A DNA stretch of 64,000 nucleotides from Megalonaias nervosa (GCA_016617855.1 JAECUM010003653.1:1-64000); one strand, 5' to 3'; shown: positions 25,745 to 38,159, counted from the stretch's first letter. Notes: generated by a model from the letters alone, not told the origin. Translations and numbers: made by a program.

Positions 25745-26015
25745 ACTGTTGTTTGGGCAGAGTGAAACTACAACATATCATTGTTATTTGGGCAGGGTGA
25801 AGCTACCACATATCACTGTTATCTGGGCAGGGTGAAGCTACCACATATCACTGTTATTTGGGTAGGGTGAAGCTACCACATACCACTTATTTGGGCAGGG
25901 TGAAGCTACCACATATCACTATTATTTGGGCAGGGTGAAGCTACCACATATCACTGTTATCTGGGCAGAGTGAAGCTACCATATATCACTGTTATTGGGG
26001 TAGGGTGAAGCTACC
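25745..26015. repeat. ~36-bp minisatellite (GGGCAGGGTGAAGCTACCAC)
   Basis: About eight head-to-tail copies of a unit with TATCACTGTTATTTGGGCAG followed by 'ggtgaagctaccaca'. It directly follows another array. Confidence 0.9.
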
Positions 26016-26039
26016 ACATAAATTTATTTTAGCCTTTGT

Positions 26040-26260
26040 CCTCAATGAGAACTGGAAAATATCCCTTTTCAGTTACTGAGAAAAACTGGAAAATACCCAC
26101 TGTCACTCACATAGAAGATTAGGAAACATTCCTTGTCACTCATAGAGAAGTAAATATAAATATCCTTGTCACTCATAGAGAAGGAAAACATCCTTGCCAA
26201 TTGTTGCAAAAAGGAGGAAAACATCCCTTGTCAGTCAGAAATATTAACAGGAAAATATCC
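26040..26260. repeat. Degenerate short-period repeats
   Basis: Repeated GAAAATATCCCTTGTCACTC followed by 'atagagaa', irregular in length, about six copies. Confidence 0.7.
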
Positions 26261-26529
26261 CTTGTGACCCACTGACCTTAAGATAATATTTGGAGTATTT
26301 GAACTTGACAGAGTTTTTACTGGCTGAAGATCATAAATTATATTCCTCTCACTTTACATACATAGTATACAGGTTTCCAATTGAATTTTTCTGCTCTTCA
26401 TGTTTTTCTACGACCATGTTGTGTAGTATTATGATCATCAGAGATTCCTCTTGGGTTGCATAATTACCTGTAACTCATACCAGCAAGGATTTGGAAAAGT
26501 CAGCAAAAATAAAACTGTACCCATACAAA

Positions 26530-26830
26530 TGATAATCAGCCAACCTGATGAAACATGGTTTATCTGATACCATAAAATTACTAAAGAAACTTGTGTTATA
26601 AACAATGCTTCTGAAAAAAAAAATGAAGTGAATGAGTTTCTGAATTTTACAGGAGATATGTTGATAATTGACAAGAACACAAGTGAATACTGTGGTAATA
26701 GCTTAATCCCAATGCAATATCATCAGTCAATTAGCAAATTAATCCACACACAGTAACAACCGTGGTTCAGTGTTCACTTATAAAGCAAGCAGTTCACAGG
26801 TGTTTACTTGCACCACATAAACAATACAGT
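26530..26830 (+). repeat. Interspersed repeat family R3, copy 1
   Basis: Shares ordered blocks with 38236-38520, for example 'aatcagccaa..tgatgaaacatggtttat', then a 'gttataaacaat' block and 'cccaatgcaatat'. A third, inverted copy is at 28550-28850. I cannot define the ends or class. Confidence 0.55.
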
Positions 26831-26999
26831 TTTAGTGTCTTGTCGCATCTTCAGCTTCAGACTGGCTTATAGTCATACAAAAAATAAAAATTGTCAAAAC
26901 CCAAAATAAGATGGTCCCTTGGCGAACAAACACATTATTCATTTGTTTTGAACAAGGAGAAATAAACGGTATGCAAATAAAATAGCTAATTTCTGATCA

Positions 27000-28549
27000 A
27001 TCAATGCAAATGGGCAGAAGCAGGAAGACAAGGTACTTCAGTTTGTATTGTTTTGACCAGGGGAAGTTAGTCAAACACAACCAGAATGAGAGTCAGTTCA
27101 TTTAATGGCTGGCTTCAAACAGTGTTTTTAGTCACAAGTTGCTCACAGTCACATGACCAATTGCTGGTCCACTGCACAATAAAATTTTAAGTATCTGTCT
27201 TTCTGCTTGAATGTGTAAATTGCGTTGAATCACATGGTCTCGAATCAAGTCATCAGATATGAAACGTATTTGTAACTGATATTGAAATCGCATAACGCGT
27301 CGGCAAATCAGGGTCTATGACCTTTGTTCTACTGATTACTCATAGCAAACTGTAAATACCCAGATCTGCTGGCATTATACAACAACAGATATGGGTTTAT
27401 GCAATTTCCAGCTGGACTCTTATAAGTAGGTACATTTTGTATGCCTACAGACTGTGCTGAAATTAACCTTAATGAATTAGATCAAACTGCTAACATGACA
27501 AGTAAGTACTGAGATTCCGTTACACCAGTATGATGGTTTATACAGGAGAAATTTGTCTTTGTACAAGAAAAAAATAAACTTTTAGTATTTGCATACCAAC
27601 AAACTGTAAAATGTGTTTTATGTCTTGAAAGTTAACTGTCAACATCATACTCTGTCAAAGACAGATCTGTTCTTTTCATGCAATTGTAGTGCCATAAGGC
27701 TAACTTTGATCAGTAATTGACAACAGCAACACTGCACCAGAAGAGTCGGCTTATCTCTTTAATGGATTCAGGTGTTGTAATATACATATCTACATATGGT
27801 ATAACTCTGCTTTCCTAGTCTGTTAAAATTGACAACTTACAATTAAGGCTGGAGTTCCCATGGTTAGCAGGGTTCTCAATAGACATGTAATTCTTAACAA
27901 TGAACAATGAGATATGCACCTCTTCTTTCATTAAACTGTCACACAATGGCTCATAATAATTAATCACAACGGTTTAAGGACAATTTCTTTCCTGTCTCAG
28001 TCTCAGAAATGACCTGCCAGTGATGTTCATTCCAAACCTCAGACTCCAAAGAAACAGAAAGTTAGTACCAATTGTGAGAAGGAGAATAAATTTCCTAAAG
28101 GTGTAAGCAATCATTAATGTCAGTTACAAAGTCCTGTACGAGTGTTTCCCCTTTATTTAACACAAGAAAAGAAATCATATGCATCTTGCTCCTTGAATTT
28201 GAATAAGATCATGACTCAGAAACAAGTGACTCTTGAAATTTCAGTTTTGACTCTCGAGATTCTGGGGTCAAGGGTCAAATGACTGTTTAGCTTTTTAAAT
28301 CTATTGAGAACCCTGGTTAATAAATTACCAAAACATAGTATTGGATTACTGCTGCAGCTCAGCAAGTGAAGCTGCCCAGAAGCCAGTTTTATCAAGCATA
28401 GTTGCTGTCAAAACAAATCCTGAAGCTGACTCCTTCTGGTACTGTTTTGTGAGACTAATTGCTGGTGCTGTTCTGTGAGACTAACTGCTGGTGCACAAAG
28501 CAAGGAAAACTAAGGCACCCATATTTCTGTTTCAAAGACGTTAATCCAA
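27000..28549. other. MRRF intron; no gene seen
   Basis: AT-rich intron sequence with no recognised exon or element end. Part of it may belong to repeat family R3. Confidence 0.45.
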
Positions 28550-28850
28550 GTTTTTATTCAAATCAAAATTAGTAACCACATTTATCTGCTGAGGAAAGTT
28601 TTTAATTGTGTTTGTGGATTAAGCCTGACATTGACAATAGTGGAATGGGATTATGTAAACACATTCACTTAATTTTCTTTCTTTAAAGTATTACTTAAAA
28701 CATAATTTCACCTACTTTGTGCAATGATGAACCATGCATTGATGACAGTGGCTGATTAGCATTTGTACCAGTAAAATTTGGCCTTGTACTGACTTTTTCC
28801 ATTCTTGCCAGTACAAAGTACTGGTAGTTGCACAACCCAAGAACAATCCC
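28550..28850 (-). repeat. Interspersed repeat family R3, inverted copy
   Basis: The reverse complement matches 38160-38520: GGCTGATTAGCATTTGTACC, then 'agtaaaatttgg.cttg', 'gactttttccat' and, further on, 'cccattcca.tattgtc'. Confidence 0.6.
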
Positions 28851-29570
28851 TGAATTAATTAAAACTTACTACTTTGTGGGACAATGATATTTTGTTACCA
28901 GAAAATATTCCTTATGTTCACTATTTCAAGAATTTAAAATTATAAATTTAAAATTGCTGGTCATGACCAAGATGAAAGCAACTTTTCCTGGCATGCATTT
29001 GCAAATAAAAACTAATCTTTCCAATGGAAAATGAACAAACCACTCTGCTAATCCTGTGCTCAGGCCCACACAACTATCTCCCCTGTCAATCTGGCCAGGC
29101 TGTGTAAGTTGGCAAGCTTGTTACACTGCATGCTGCCTTTAATAACTGTTATAACTATTCCGCTGTGAGCATGTAGTCATGCTTCGTTAGATTATTAAAA
29201 TATTTAAACCATCAGATTAAAAGTGAGACTTCCATTCTAACATATATTTAGTTCAAAATTTCTGTTGAAGCATCAGTTATGATCAACTCAGAAAGGGGAA
29301 TTACTGCTTATGTAAAAAAAGGTTTCGAACAATTTTTACCTCTTCTCTTCCTGATGTGAACACCAAGAGCTAGGAATATGACGCTGACTGTTCCAAATAC
29401 AAGTACTCCTTTTCATTAGAAGGTAGCATTAATTGAATGAAAGACATACAAATGTTTACAGCTTGTGTACCTTTGCCCTAGCTATCTGAATACTAGGTGA
29501 TGGAAACAAAACTGAAAATATGGAACAGTAGTTTACTGCTATGAATATTATGGATTTATTGGTGTGATAC

Positions 29571-29726
29571 CTGTGGATGTGCGGAGTGACATATTCTTTA
29601 TGTAGTTCTCCTTTAAGTGGTCCAACACCTGCTGAAGTTGAGCTTTCATTTTATCTGGATCTATAATCCCATCTATCTCTTCATTTGTCAGCTCCATTGT
29701 TGGGGACTTCCCCTTGGACTTGCCTG
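29571..29726 (-). CDS. MRRF: MRRF exon: linker and first helix
   Basis: The encoded segment opens with a basic GKSKGKS stretch, the equivalent of the KAKGKG linker after the mitochondrial presequence. It continues with LTNEEIDGIIDPDKMKAQL, QQVLDHLKENY and MSLRTSTG, the 'M...i..Lk..f...v.irtspg' first helix of RRF. The donor is GTATCA, leaving one base. The acceptor may be used at 29726 or, three bases further, at 29723 (TTTAGCAG). Both keep the frame. Confidence 0.9.
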
Positions 29727-29830
29727 CTAAATAAACAAAATATGCTTACTGTTTTTTGATCTCTGGCTCAACACACAGTGACAGTGTTATATTTTCTTCT
29801 CAATCTAAGATTTTGCTGTTGAAACAAATA

Positions 29831-31381
29831 CAGTACAACCTGTCTAAAGAGTACAATCCCCTCTGCCAACAAAAACTGATCTCTCAAGTAGTCTTTCACT
29901 GCAGATATTGCTAGTTTTTAGATGAAATGTGACTGGGTTAAAGAAGGAAATGCCCATAATTACTGTACATGAATAGTATTCTTTATTTAAAGTTTTTGAA
30001 AAAAATATTACCTGCATTCATTGCAAGGATCTATTTTATGGCAATAAAAATACAAACATCTGTCATAAAAGATTCACATTTATATTTGTAAAGGACACAA
30101 TGAAACATAGCAATTCTGAGCAGTGTTTGGGTAAACAAGAAATTTATATGAACCAATTAAATCAAATGACAGAATTAAATAATCCAGAAATAATAAACTT
30201 ATTCAGAGACCAGAGCCAAAGACTTAATTCACCAATGACATAAATTGGATTTTCCTGATAAAGAAAGGCTGTAATTGAGGTGCTATAGTGATCAGCTTGA
30301 TGTGTGGGTTTAAATAAATTTAACAAGAGTAAAGAAGGAAGTAATGGGAACCTATACAGTGGGTACAAAATTAACTCATCCAGAAAATATTACATTATCA
30401 AGAGACAAAGACATCATTCACCCCTGGCATTGCATATCATTCCATTGCAAATGATTATGCTGCAGTAAAAGCTGGGTGAGAATTAATCATATTATGACAT
30501 TATCAGCACTGTACTAGATTTGTGAAACAGAAATACAAACAATACATTAACTCAGAACTTAATGACATGTTCTTAAGTCTGGAGTACAGTCAGTAAAATA
30601 GGACGCAGATTTATAAAAACCAAAAGCCAGACCCAACTCCTTGTTTTTATTTTTCTTTTGTGGGTCAAGAACCTGCAATCTGCCTGCAGACCTTACTCAG
30701 TGATGGTCAATACAAAGGATTAAATAAAGGTCATTAGTATTTGCATGGCTTGTAGCGGTGTTGGGAGCATATTTTGCCTAAAAATCATGGCCTCTGATAG
30801 TGTTCAACAGAATGGTGGTCATACATGACATGACTGATGGTGTTCAGTGGGAAAGCAGTCACTCATGATATACATGAAGGTGTCCAGCAGTAAGGGGGTC
30901 ACTCATGACATGCTTGATGGCGTCCAGCAGGATGGGGATCACTCATGACATCCATGATGGTGTCCAGCAGGAAGGGGATCACTCATGACATCCATGATGG
31001 TGTCCAGCAGGAAGGGGGTCACTCATGACATGCTTGATGATGTTCATAAGGATGGGGTCACTCATGCCATCCATGATGGTGTCCAGTAGGAAGGCGGTCA
31101 CTCATGACATGCTTGATGGTGTTCAGCAGGAAGGGAGTCACTCATGACATCCATGATGGTAGGGTCACTCATGACATCCTTGATGGTGTCCAGCAGGAAG
31201 GGGGTCACTCATGACATGCTTGATGGTGTCCAGCAGGAAGGGGGTCATTCATGACATCCATGATGGTGTTTATGAGGAAGAGGGTCATTCATGACCCTGC
31301 ATTTATATAATAAAATCAATTTGTGCACAATGATTTTAGTTATAAATGACAAGTAGTTACTCAAATCAGGTTTCAAAACAG
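29831..31381. mobile_element. pogo-like nonautonomous DNA transposon, copy A
   Basis: Begins CAGTACAACCTG after TA, and its first 90 bp match the start of copy B (34029), including 'caaaaa.tgatctctcaag'. Later blocks also match: 'attaaataaaggtca', 'gcatattttgcc' and 'catttatataataaaatc'. The right end near 31381 (ACAG before TA) is less certain. The part matching copy B's 'ggtcgctcatagcag' has expanded into a 40-bp minisatellite. It has no transposase. Confidence 0.65.
30785..31290. repeat. ~40-bp minisatellite inside the pogo-like element
   Basis: About twelve copies of a unit with GGTGTCCAGCAGGAAGGGGG followed by 'tcactcatgacatgcttgat'. Units carry alternating 'catcc' or 'catgctt' variants, which suggests a higher-order pattern. 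Confidence 0.92.
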
Positions 31382-31867
31382 TATTATAATCTGGTTTTAA
31401 AAACCTATCATCTAGCCAAGGGCTTTGTATTTTAATGCTTAATTTTCTGTGTTTATGACAAGCTAATTAATAAAATTATGTATCAAAATGTTTTGGTAAA
31501 AACTTTCAATGAAAAATACCATAAGGTGAAGGAAAGGAAAAATGTCAATGTTTATTGCACATCTTATTTTACACTTAATTAGTTTACAAGCTTACTGCAC
31601 ATATTTTCTACACTCATTATCTTAAAATCTTACTGCACATATTTTCTACACTTACTTTGCTTAAAATCCTTCCATAAAATCAAAGAAGTTTAGAATGAGT
31701 AAATTACAAGTTTATTTCTAAAATGTTATTTCCTGAAGCCCTTCTATTTTCCAACAGTTTTTCAAAACATGTAGCAAAGGAATGAGGCAGACACAAATAT
31801 TAAAACTGCACTGCAAATCTATACAACACTTCATTAAATTTACAACCATATATTACATCTACAAAGT

Positions 31868-32225
31868 CAACCATTTATTAAATCTACACAACCGTTTATT
31901 AAATCTACCCAACCTTTTATTAAATCTACACAACCCTTTATTAAATCTACACAACCCTTCATTAAATGTACAACCATTTATTACATCTACACAACCATTT
32001 ATTAAATCTACACAACCATTTATTAAATCTACACAACCATTTATTACATCTACACAACCATTTATTAAATCTACACAACCATTTATTAAATCTACACAAC
32101 CATTTATTAAATCTACACAACCATTTATCAAATAAATCTACCCAACCATTAATTAAATCTACACAACCATTTGTTAAATCTATACATCCATTTATTAAAT
32201 CTACAACCATTTCTTAAATCTACCC
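31868..32225. repeat. 21-bp minisatellite
   Basis: About sixteen copies of TTTATTAAATCTACACAACCA. Because 21 is divisible by three, several frames stay open on both strands and give 7-residue peptide repeats. I regard these as artefacts rather than genes. Confidence 0.93.
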
Positions 32226-32685
32226 AACTATTTACATCAAATTCAAGGCATCTATAAAGTATTTCAAACAAAAGAAAAAATAAGACTTACTGTTCCCTAA
32301 AATGTGACTGCTTACTATACCCTTTTCTTTCAATAATTAAAAATAAAAACAGCAAATAATGAGGAAGTCAAATAAAAATAAAACCTTACTGCATATTTGT
32401 ACTAGCCACTTAATTTAGCATATAAAGTTTCAAGCAGTGTGGTTGAAGTGGTAACAAGCTTCTTCCTAAAACTTACTTTGCAAAATATCCCTTGTTTACA
32501 AGATTTGTCAGATATAATTAACATATAAACATGGAAAAGGACAAAAAAAACAATACAAATTTAATATACGTCTTTTTCAAACTGTATAAGGACCATAATA
32601 GTTAGCCTGAAGAGGATTTTGAGGTGGGCAAAAGAACCAGCATTCTACCAACTGGCTGAAAACTCTTTTCTATTGTAATTATGTC

Positions 32686-33225
32686 CTACCTTAATTTCAT
32701 TTCTGACAGAGTAGAGTGAAGATTAGTTCTTGTTACTTCACAAATGTTTGACAACTTATATTTGAAATCAGATACATAGTCATGAAGATTAATTTCTGAA
32801 TCTTTGGTTGAAAAAAGTTTCTCCTTTATTAACTTTTTCATTGGTCCAATGACAGTATGTCCCAAAACTAGTCCAATGAGAGCATGTCCCAAAACTAGTC
32901 CAATGACAGTATGTCCCAAAACTAGTCCAATGACAGTATGTCCCAAAACTAGTTCAAAAGGACTAAAACCTAATGATCATTGAGCCAAGTCCCTAACAGT
33001 AAATGAACACTTTCATCCCAATCTTTTCTGATATCAAAGCAATATGAATGAATCATATTTTTCAAAGTCTGATTGAGTCTTTCTAAAACCTCTTGACTTT
33101 CAGGGTCATAAGTAAAGATTGTTGGATGCCTAATTCATGCATAACTTAATTCATGCAAAACATGCTGGAAAATTCCAGATATAAAATTTGACCTTGTTCA
33201 GATTGGAAAGGTTTTGAAAAGCCAA
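32686..33225 (-). pseudogene. Ty3/gypsy-type integrase C-terminal fragment
   Basis: On the minus strand a degenerate frame reads FGFSKPFQSEQG-like text, then SPFELV, the LVLGHTVIG motif, then PMKKLIKEKLF and YVSDFKYKLSNICE. This is the order at the end of Ty3/gypsy integrases (the 'G.spfeLvfGh.vrgPl..l' block followed by a helical tail). Stops and shifts abound upstream of the motif. The LTRs and the remaining domains are absent. The motif is amplified four times in tandem. The only uninterrupted part is 32686-32946. Confidence 0.7.
32850..32952. repeat. 27-bp tandem repeat within the integrase fragment
   Basis: Four copies of CCAATGACAGTATGTCCCAA followed by 'aactagt'. One copy has GAGAGC for GACAGT. 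The 27-bp period keeps the frame. Confidence 0.9.
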
Positions 33226-33424
33226 ATTGTGTTTAAAAAAACAACCAAACTTTTATCTAAGCTTTACTATAATTTTAGTTTTAATATTCATCAAAGGAAC
33301 TGCTTTGGAAATCTTGTGGATGCACACATTATAATCAACAAGTATTTGTTGCCTGGCTTGGTCTTAGCTAAAGGACTGACACAGTGTACCATTATTCTGC
33401 TAAATGGCAGAAGGAAACCCACAA

Positions 33425-33425
<1 letters not shown>

Positions 33426-33461
<36 letters not shown>
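33426..33461. repeat. (GT)n microsatellite
   Basis: Pure GT run of about 18 units. Confidence 0.95.
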
Positions 33462-33462
<1 letters not shown>

Positions 33463-33499
33463 CTACTTTTTCATTTTGTTTGTTTACAAGCAGATTCTC

Positions 33500-33680
33500 A
33501 CTCATATTAAAATTCCTATAATTAAACTTTGCATATGTCATATTAAAATTACTATAATTAAACTTTGCATATTTCATATTAAAATTACTATAATCAAACT
33601 TTGCATATTTCATATTAAAATTACTATAACTTTGCATATTTCATATTAAAATTACTATAATTAAACTTTGCATATTTTGT
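33500..33680. repeat. ~36-bp minisatellite
   Basis: Five copies of CATATTAAAATTACTATAAT followed by 'taaactttgcatattt'. The fourth copy has lost about 8 bp. Confidence 0.9.
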
Positions 33681-34028
33681 GAAACATCTAAATAGTTTCA
33701 ACATTCATTGCTCAGAAATCTTTCATCTCTTGCAATACATGTGTGATTATATTTTAGTGGGAGAGTTTTGAATATTAAACAACATTGTGTACAACTTAAA
33801 AACAACATTCTGCACTGTATACTGCAGCTGAGCCGACATATGTTCCATGTGATGTAGTGGATGTCCACGACTACATAATTATACTGTTGTGACTTCAAAC
33901 TCGGGCAATAGAACTTAATCCATCCACAATCCAAGTGGACAATCCACTACAACCACTATGTACTCTCCATGACAGACACAGCATGAAAAGAATTAATGTC
34001 CACTGTGGGAACATGGCTTTCCATAATA

Positions 34029-35717
34029 CAATAAAACCTGTTATGAGAGACCGCCCCTTCTGTAAACAAAAAGTGATCTCTCAAGACAGGTGGTCTCTCA
34101 TAGCAGGTTTGTACAAAAAGACCATTTTCCAAGGTCAAGTTTCAGAACAATTTCAAGAAAAATAACCACAATCACTGTACATATATTCTATTTTATATTA
34201 ACAGTTCTTGCTAAAATACTGTATGCATTCATCTAAGAACTAAAAAATAAAATTATATAGCAATAAAGATCCACTTCTATCATTAAAAATGAAATCACAT
34301 TTACATCTGAAGATCACATATTTTAGCATATGAAATCGGTTCTGAATTACTTGTTTTCGTTTATAACAACCTAAATTTGTTTTACCGACGTTAAATCACT
34401 TTTTTGCAAGCGGTCTGCTCTTTTTCACTTCTTTCAGTTACAATAATTATTTTCTCCAGCCTTAAAATTTGTATCTTTTTAGTCGGAGGTTCATCCATTG
34501 TTATTAAGGTTCTAGGTATTAAAATTATTAGTGCTCAGTTGTAATATCGAATGTAAAGATGGTTTTGACTGGGCTGTGGGAAAATATGAAAAATCTATAC
34601 ATGTGCATTGCATATCTAACAATTAATGAAAAAAAAAGAAACAATTATCTCATCCAGAAACAATTATCTCATCTAGAAACAGAACCATTTACTCTGCGAC
34701 AAAAGTCAACCGCTTCATTCAAAGATGACATACAGGGATTACTCTATAAGCAAAGTGTGTAACCCAGTCGCACCAACTTGAATAGACGACAGCTTTGTGA
34801 TTGGGATGTAATCACTTAACATCGGAGGGAAAAAAACAAACATCACAAGTCTTGAACACTATCAACTGAATCCCGCAAACGACTCTCTCTTGCTGGTTTA
34901 ATAGACAATGACATTCTTCACCCCTGGCAATAATGATTAACTCTAAAGACAAACAATATACGCGACCACTACGTCAACTTTGGCACTACAACGGCAATTT
35001 GTGACATGTACATTAGCCTGGTTTACGGACTGCATCATCAATCACCGATTGCAACAACCTGTTTTTTGTTAATATTCCTTTTATGTTTGCTTTTGATGAG
35101 AACAGTCGTTACCAATCAAGTGGTCATTGTAACAATTGATTACATATAGGTCAGTGGTGTCTGTCTGTTCTCGATATACAGTCACTGACAGAGATGCCGG
35201 GTCCTATGATAAGGCCGGGAAGCAGGCTAAGTGTGGGAATAATTAGTCTGGTTCCCTGATTTTGATGCTCCCTGTGTTGCTCACTCCTATATGAATAGCG
35301 GAGAACAATGCAGGGAGCATACGAAGCAGGGAACGAGACTAGGAAATAATCTACATATACTTAAATCTAGTTTACGACAGAACCTATAAAACACTATAAG
35401 CATAGCTAAAAAAATTCAGACATCGGTAGCCAGTATATTTTTTTAATATTTTTTTATTATTTAGAATGGCATGAGCCGTTATTTTTACTGGGATTAAATA
35501 AAGGTCAGTGGAGTTTATCCTCATTTTTGTGAGGTGGTCATTCATAGCAGTGTTGAAATGCATATTTTGCCAAGACATCGTGGTCGCTGGTCGCGTTCTG
35601 CAGGTGGTCGCTCATAACAGAGCATTTATATAATAAAATCGATCCATGCATTACAATTGTGGTTGGAAATGACAGGTGGCTGCTCATAGCAGAGGTCGCT
35701 CATAGCAGATTTTACTG
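34029..35717. mobile_element. pogo-like nonautonomous DNA transposon, copy B
   Basis: Left end CAATAAAACCTGTTATGAGA after TA. The right end is the complement of CAGTAAAATCTGCTATGAGC, before TA (35718-35719). Terminal repeats of about 26 bp that start CAGTAAAAYCTG, with a TA duplication, are characteristic of pogo/Tigger-type Tc1-mariner elements. The 1.69-kb interior has no open frame resembling a DDE transposase. The subterminal 'ggtcgctcatagcag' motif is repeated several times near the right end. Confidence 0.78.
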
Positions 35718-35742
35718 TACATGATGCATGTACTGTATATAT

Positions 35743-35918
35743 CAGCGGTCTCAAACACATGGCCCATGGGATGCATGCACTCCGCCAAGCCATATCCTGT
35801 AGCCCGCAAAATGATTGGCGTCACAAAGTGTCATGAGAGATAACAAAGGTGGTGCAGCCTTGGAACATCAAAACTGCCCTCGTGTGGTCCCCAGGGTGAT
35901 TTGAGTTTGAGACCCTTG
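35743..35918. mobile_element. hAT-type MITE, 176 bp
   Basis: Ends are CAGCGGTCTCAAAC on the left and GTTTGAGACCCTTG on the right. CAGnGGTCTCAAAC termini are typical of short hAT (Charlie-like) elements. The flanks GTATATAT (35735-35742) and TTATATAT (35919-35926) form an 8-bp target duplication with one mismatch, as expected for hAT. Confidence 0.85.
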
Positions 35919-36184
35919 TTATATATGACACAATTTTGGTCTCAGGCTTCGTGGTATCTGACCAAGGAGTAGCCACACTTGAAGAAGGGACAGAGATATT
36001 GACAATAATTTATCTGAAATGAATATTTTACTCCCTGGTTTGGAAGAATCTGCATTTTAATAAATCTGAATAGTTTCTGAATACCAGAATACCAAAAAAC
36101 ACAACATGGGATACTAGAGTATCTTAACCATCAATAATTATGCCTCTTAGGATGTGTGAAATTGCTAAGTATGCAACGCTGTTA

Positions 36185-36360
36185 TGGGGATCAGTGTGCA
36201 AATATAACTGGTGCTCTTAACGGGATCACTGTGCAGGTAAATATAATTATAGCTGTAAAAGGGCTCACTGTACAGGTAAATATAACTAGTAATCTTAAAG
36301 GAATCACTATACAGGTCAATAAAATGAGTGATCTTAAGGGAATCAATCTACAGGTAAATA
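36185..36360. repeat. ~39-bp minisatellite
   Basis: Four to five diverged copies of GGGATCACTGTGCAGGTAAA followed by 'tataactagtgatcttaa'. Directly downstream, in transcript sense, of the probable first coding MRRF exon. Confidence 0.85.
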
Positions 36361-36464
36361 TAAACCTTTGTCCTTTTTTGATGGCATCCTCATGCTGTAA
36401 TATCTCCAAACTGACCATGTGGGATTAAGTCTGGTAGTCTCCCTTTGCAGGAAAAAATTGTAAC

Positions 36465-36648
36465 TTTGAACTGGTATGAAAATCCTCAGCTGGTCAGAGC
36501 TGTACTGGGCAACAGAGCTCTTGTTTACTACACAAGCTAATGGTGTCCAGGTGGTGGTAGATTTACATCTATGACGTACACAGGATGACATATGTTGACA
36601 AAACCTGTAGCGGTGTAACATGCTCCTGAAGGTCTGTATGGATGACAT
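36465..36648 (-). CDS. MRRF: Probable first coding exon of MRRF (mitochondrial targeting sequence)
   Basis: The open frame from the ATG at 36648 gives MSSIQTFRSMLHRYRF and then a stretch rich in Arg, Ser, Thr and Cys without acidic residues until about residue 50. That composition is typical of a matrix-targeting presequence. A potential donor (GTTACA, after 36465) leaves one base, the phase needed by the exon at 29726. With it the protein would be about 260 residues including the missing last exon, the usual MRRF length. There is no sequence conservation to rely on and the donor is weak, so this is inference from position, phase and composition. Confidence 0.5.
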
Positions 36649-36664
36649 TTTTGTACCTAGAGAT

Positions 36665-36810
36665 GAAAAAAAATGATCATTATGAAATCTATGAATGTTA
36701 ATAAAATGATCATTGTGAAATCTATGAATGTCAATAAAATGATTATTGTGAAATCTATGAATGTTAATAAAATGATCATTATGAAATCTATGAATGTTAA
36801 TAAAATGAAA
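36665..36810. repeat. ~33-bp minisatellite
   Basis: Four copies of GATCATTATGAAATCTATGA followed by 'atgttaataaaat'. Confidence 0.92.
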
Positions 36811-36860
36811 TAAGCAGCTCCTCACATAAAAATATTATCACAATGAGGCAAACAAAAACG

Positions 36861-37114
36861 GGGGGCCCCGAGTGGCCGAGTGGTCTAAAGCGCTGTCCGT
36901 TACGGATCACTGCCATCTCACCTCTGTCTGCGTGGGTTCGAGTCTCGGATTCGGCCAATGTAGATATGTGAGAAAGCTTGCCAGTAGCTTCTTGTGGGTC
37001 GGTGGTTCTTTCCGGGGTTTTCCCGGGTTCTTCCTCCACCAATAATACTGGCCGCCATGTATAGCCTATCGTGTGCTGAAAAATGGCGTTAAGCCCTACA
37101 ACAACAACAACAAC
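36861..37114 (+). mobile_element. tRNA-derived SINE, family A
   Basis: Full-length copy, 254 bp, with an exact 11-bp target duplication AAACAAAAACG (36850-36860, 37115-37125). The A box is GAGTGGCCGAGTGGTC and the B box GGTTCGAGTCTC. It ends in (CAA)n. Confidence 0.95.
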
Positions 37115-38159
37115 AAACAAAAACGTGTTTCTTTTAATACCTAAAGAAAACATACAGGGTAGGAAGGTAGACTAGTTTTATATATATTTAAAATGTTTTT
37201 GAAATATGCCACATTTATATCAATAAAACATATAGTATGTATTTTTTTGCATGTGCTGAATAAATTACGCAAATCTTATTTAGTTTGTTAATTTTTGGTG
37301 TTTTTTCAAGACTAAAAGATTTTTTTAAAAATGTAGGGTCAGCAGGAAAAAATATGGACAACTGGGTTAGCAGAAACTATTTTCATGATAAATACATGGC
37401 TAGAAGAAAAGATCAAATAAAAAGAGATAACATAACCCAAATACATATAACCCCATTAAATGAAGATTAAGAAAGTTGTACATTCAACACATTAACGATG
37501 TTAATTCAAAGTCCAAATATTGGGGGTATATTATGAGTGATCAGTGGCCATAACTACACTTAATAATAATGACACATAATGCTGACAGTTTTGCCAACAA
37601 TAAACTCCACAATTAAATTTGTTTTTGATGGTTTAAACAGACTAAATGTGCAGAAATAAAATTGGGACATATGTACCTATCAGTGTTTCTGCTAGGGTTG
37701 TGCTACTAGGTATAACGGTACCAATTGTACAACCCAAGGTGAGCAGAGCTTAAGTTGTAGGGAACATTGTATTCAGAAATAAACAACAAAACCAGCTGTG
37801 ATTGGTGCATTATGTAAGAGTTGTATTTTTTGTTAGGCTTAAAAAAAAGTTGAGCCTCTTGGCAACATGTGAGATTATGTTAATTCATATCTAGATCACA
37901 TTTTATATTTTTTATGAAGTTTTTTAAATGTGGTACACATGACTGAAAATGTGTCTGGTGTGACTAGATAACTCTTACCCTTGTCTGGTTCCAGCAGAGT
38001 TATCTCTCTTAAATGCAATGGAGTGCCTGGTTCTGTCCTTGTCAAATTGACAATCTAACATTGTTCTCTATGACAGTGTGTGACATGCATGCTGAGGTAG
38101 GATAGAAAGTATATTTATTTTGCAAAACATTAGCATTGAGGTCTATGGAAAAACATCTG

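Noticed and set aside
25395..26260. CRISPR-like array from regularly spaced repeats
   Set aside because: Units are head-to-tail with no unique spacers and lie in an animal intron. Ordinary minisatellites.
31782..32217. Long frames encoding 7-residue repeats on both strands
   Set aside because: They follow from a 21-bp minisatellite whose period keeps frames open. Several frames are open at once, so this is not a gene.
36343..36825. The full 160-codon minus-strand frame
   Set aside because: Its first part is translated from a 33-bp minisatellite and its end from another repeat. Only the inner part (36465-36648) looks like a targeting exon.
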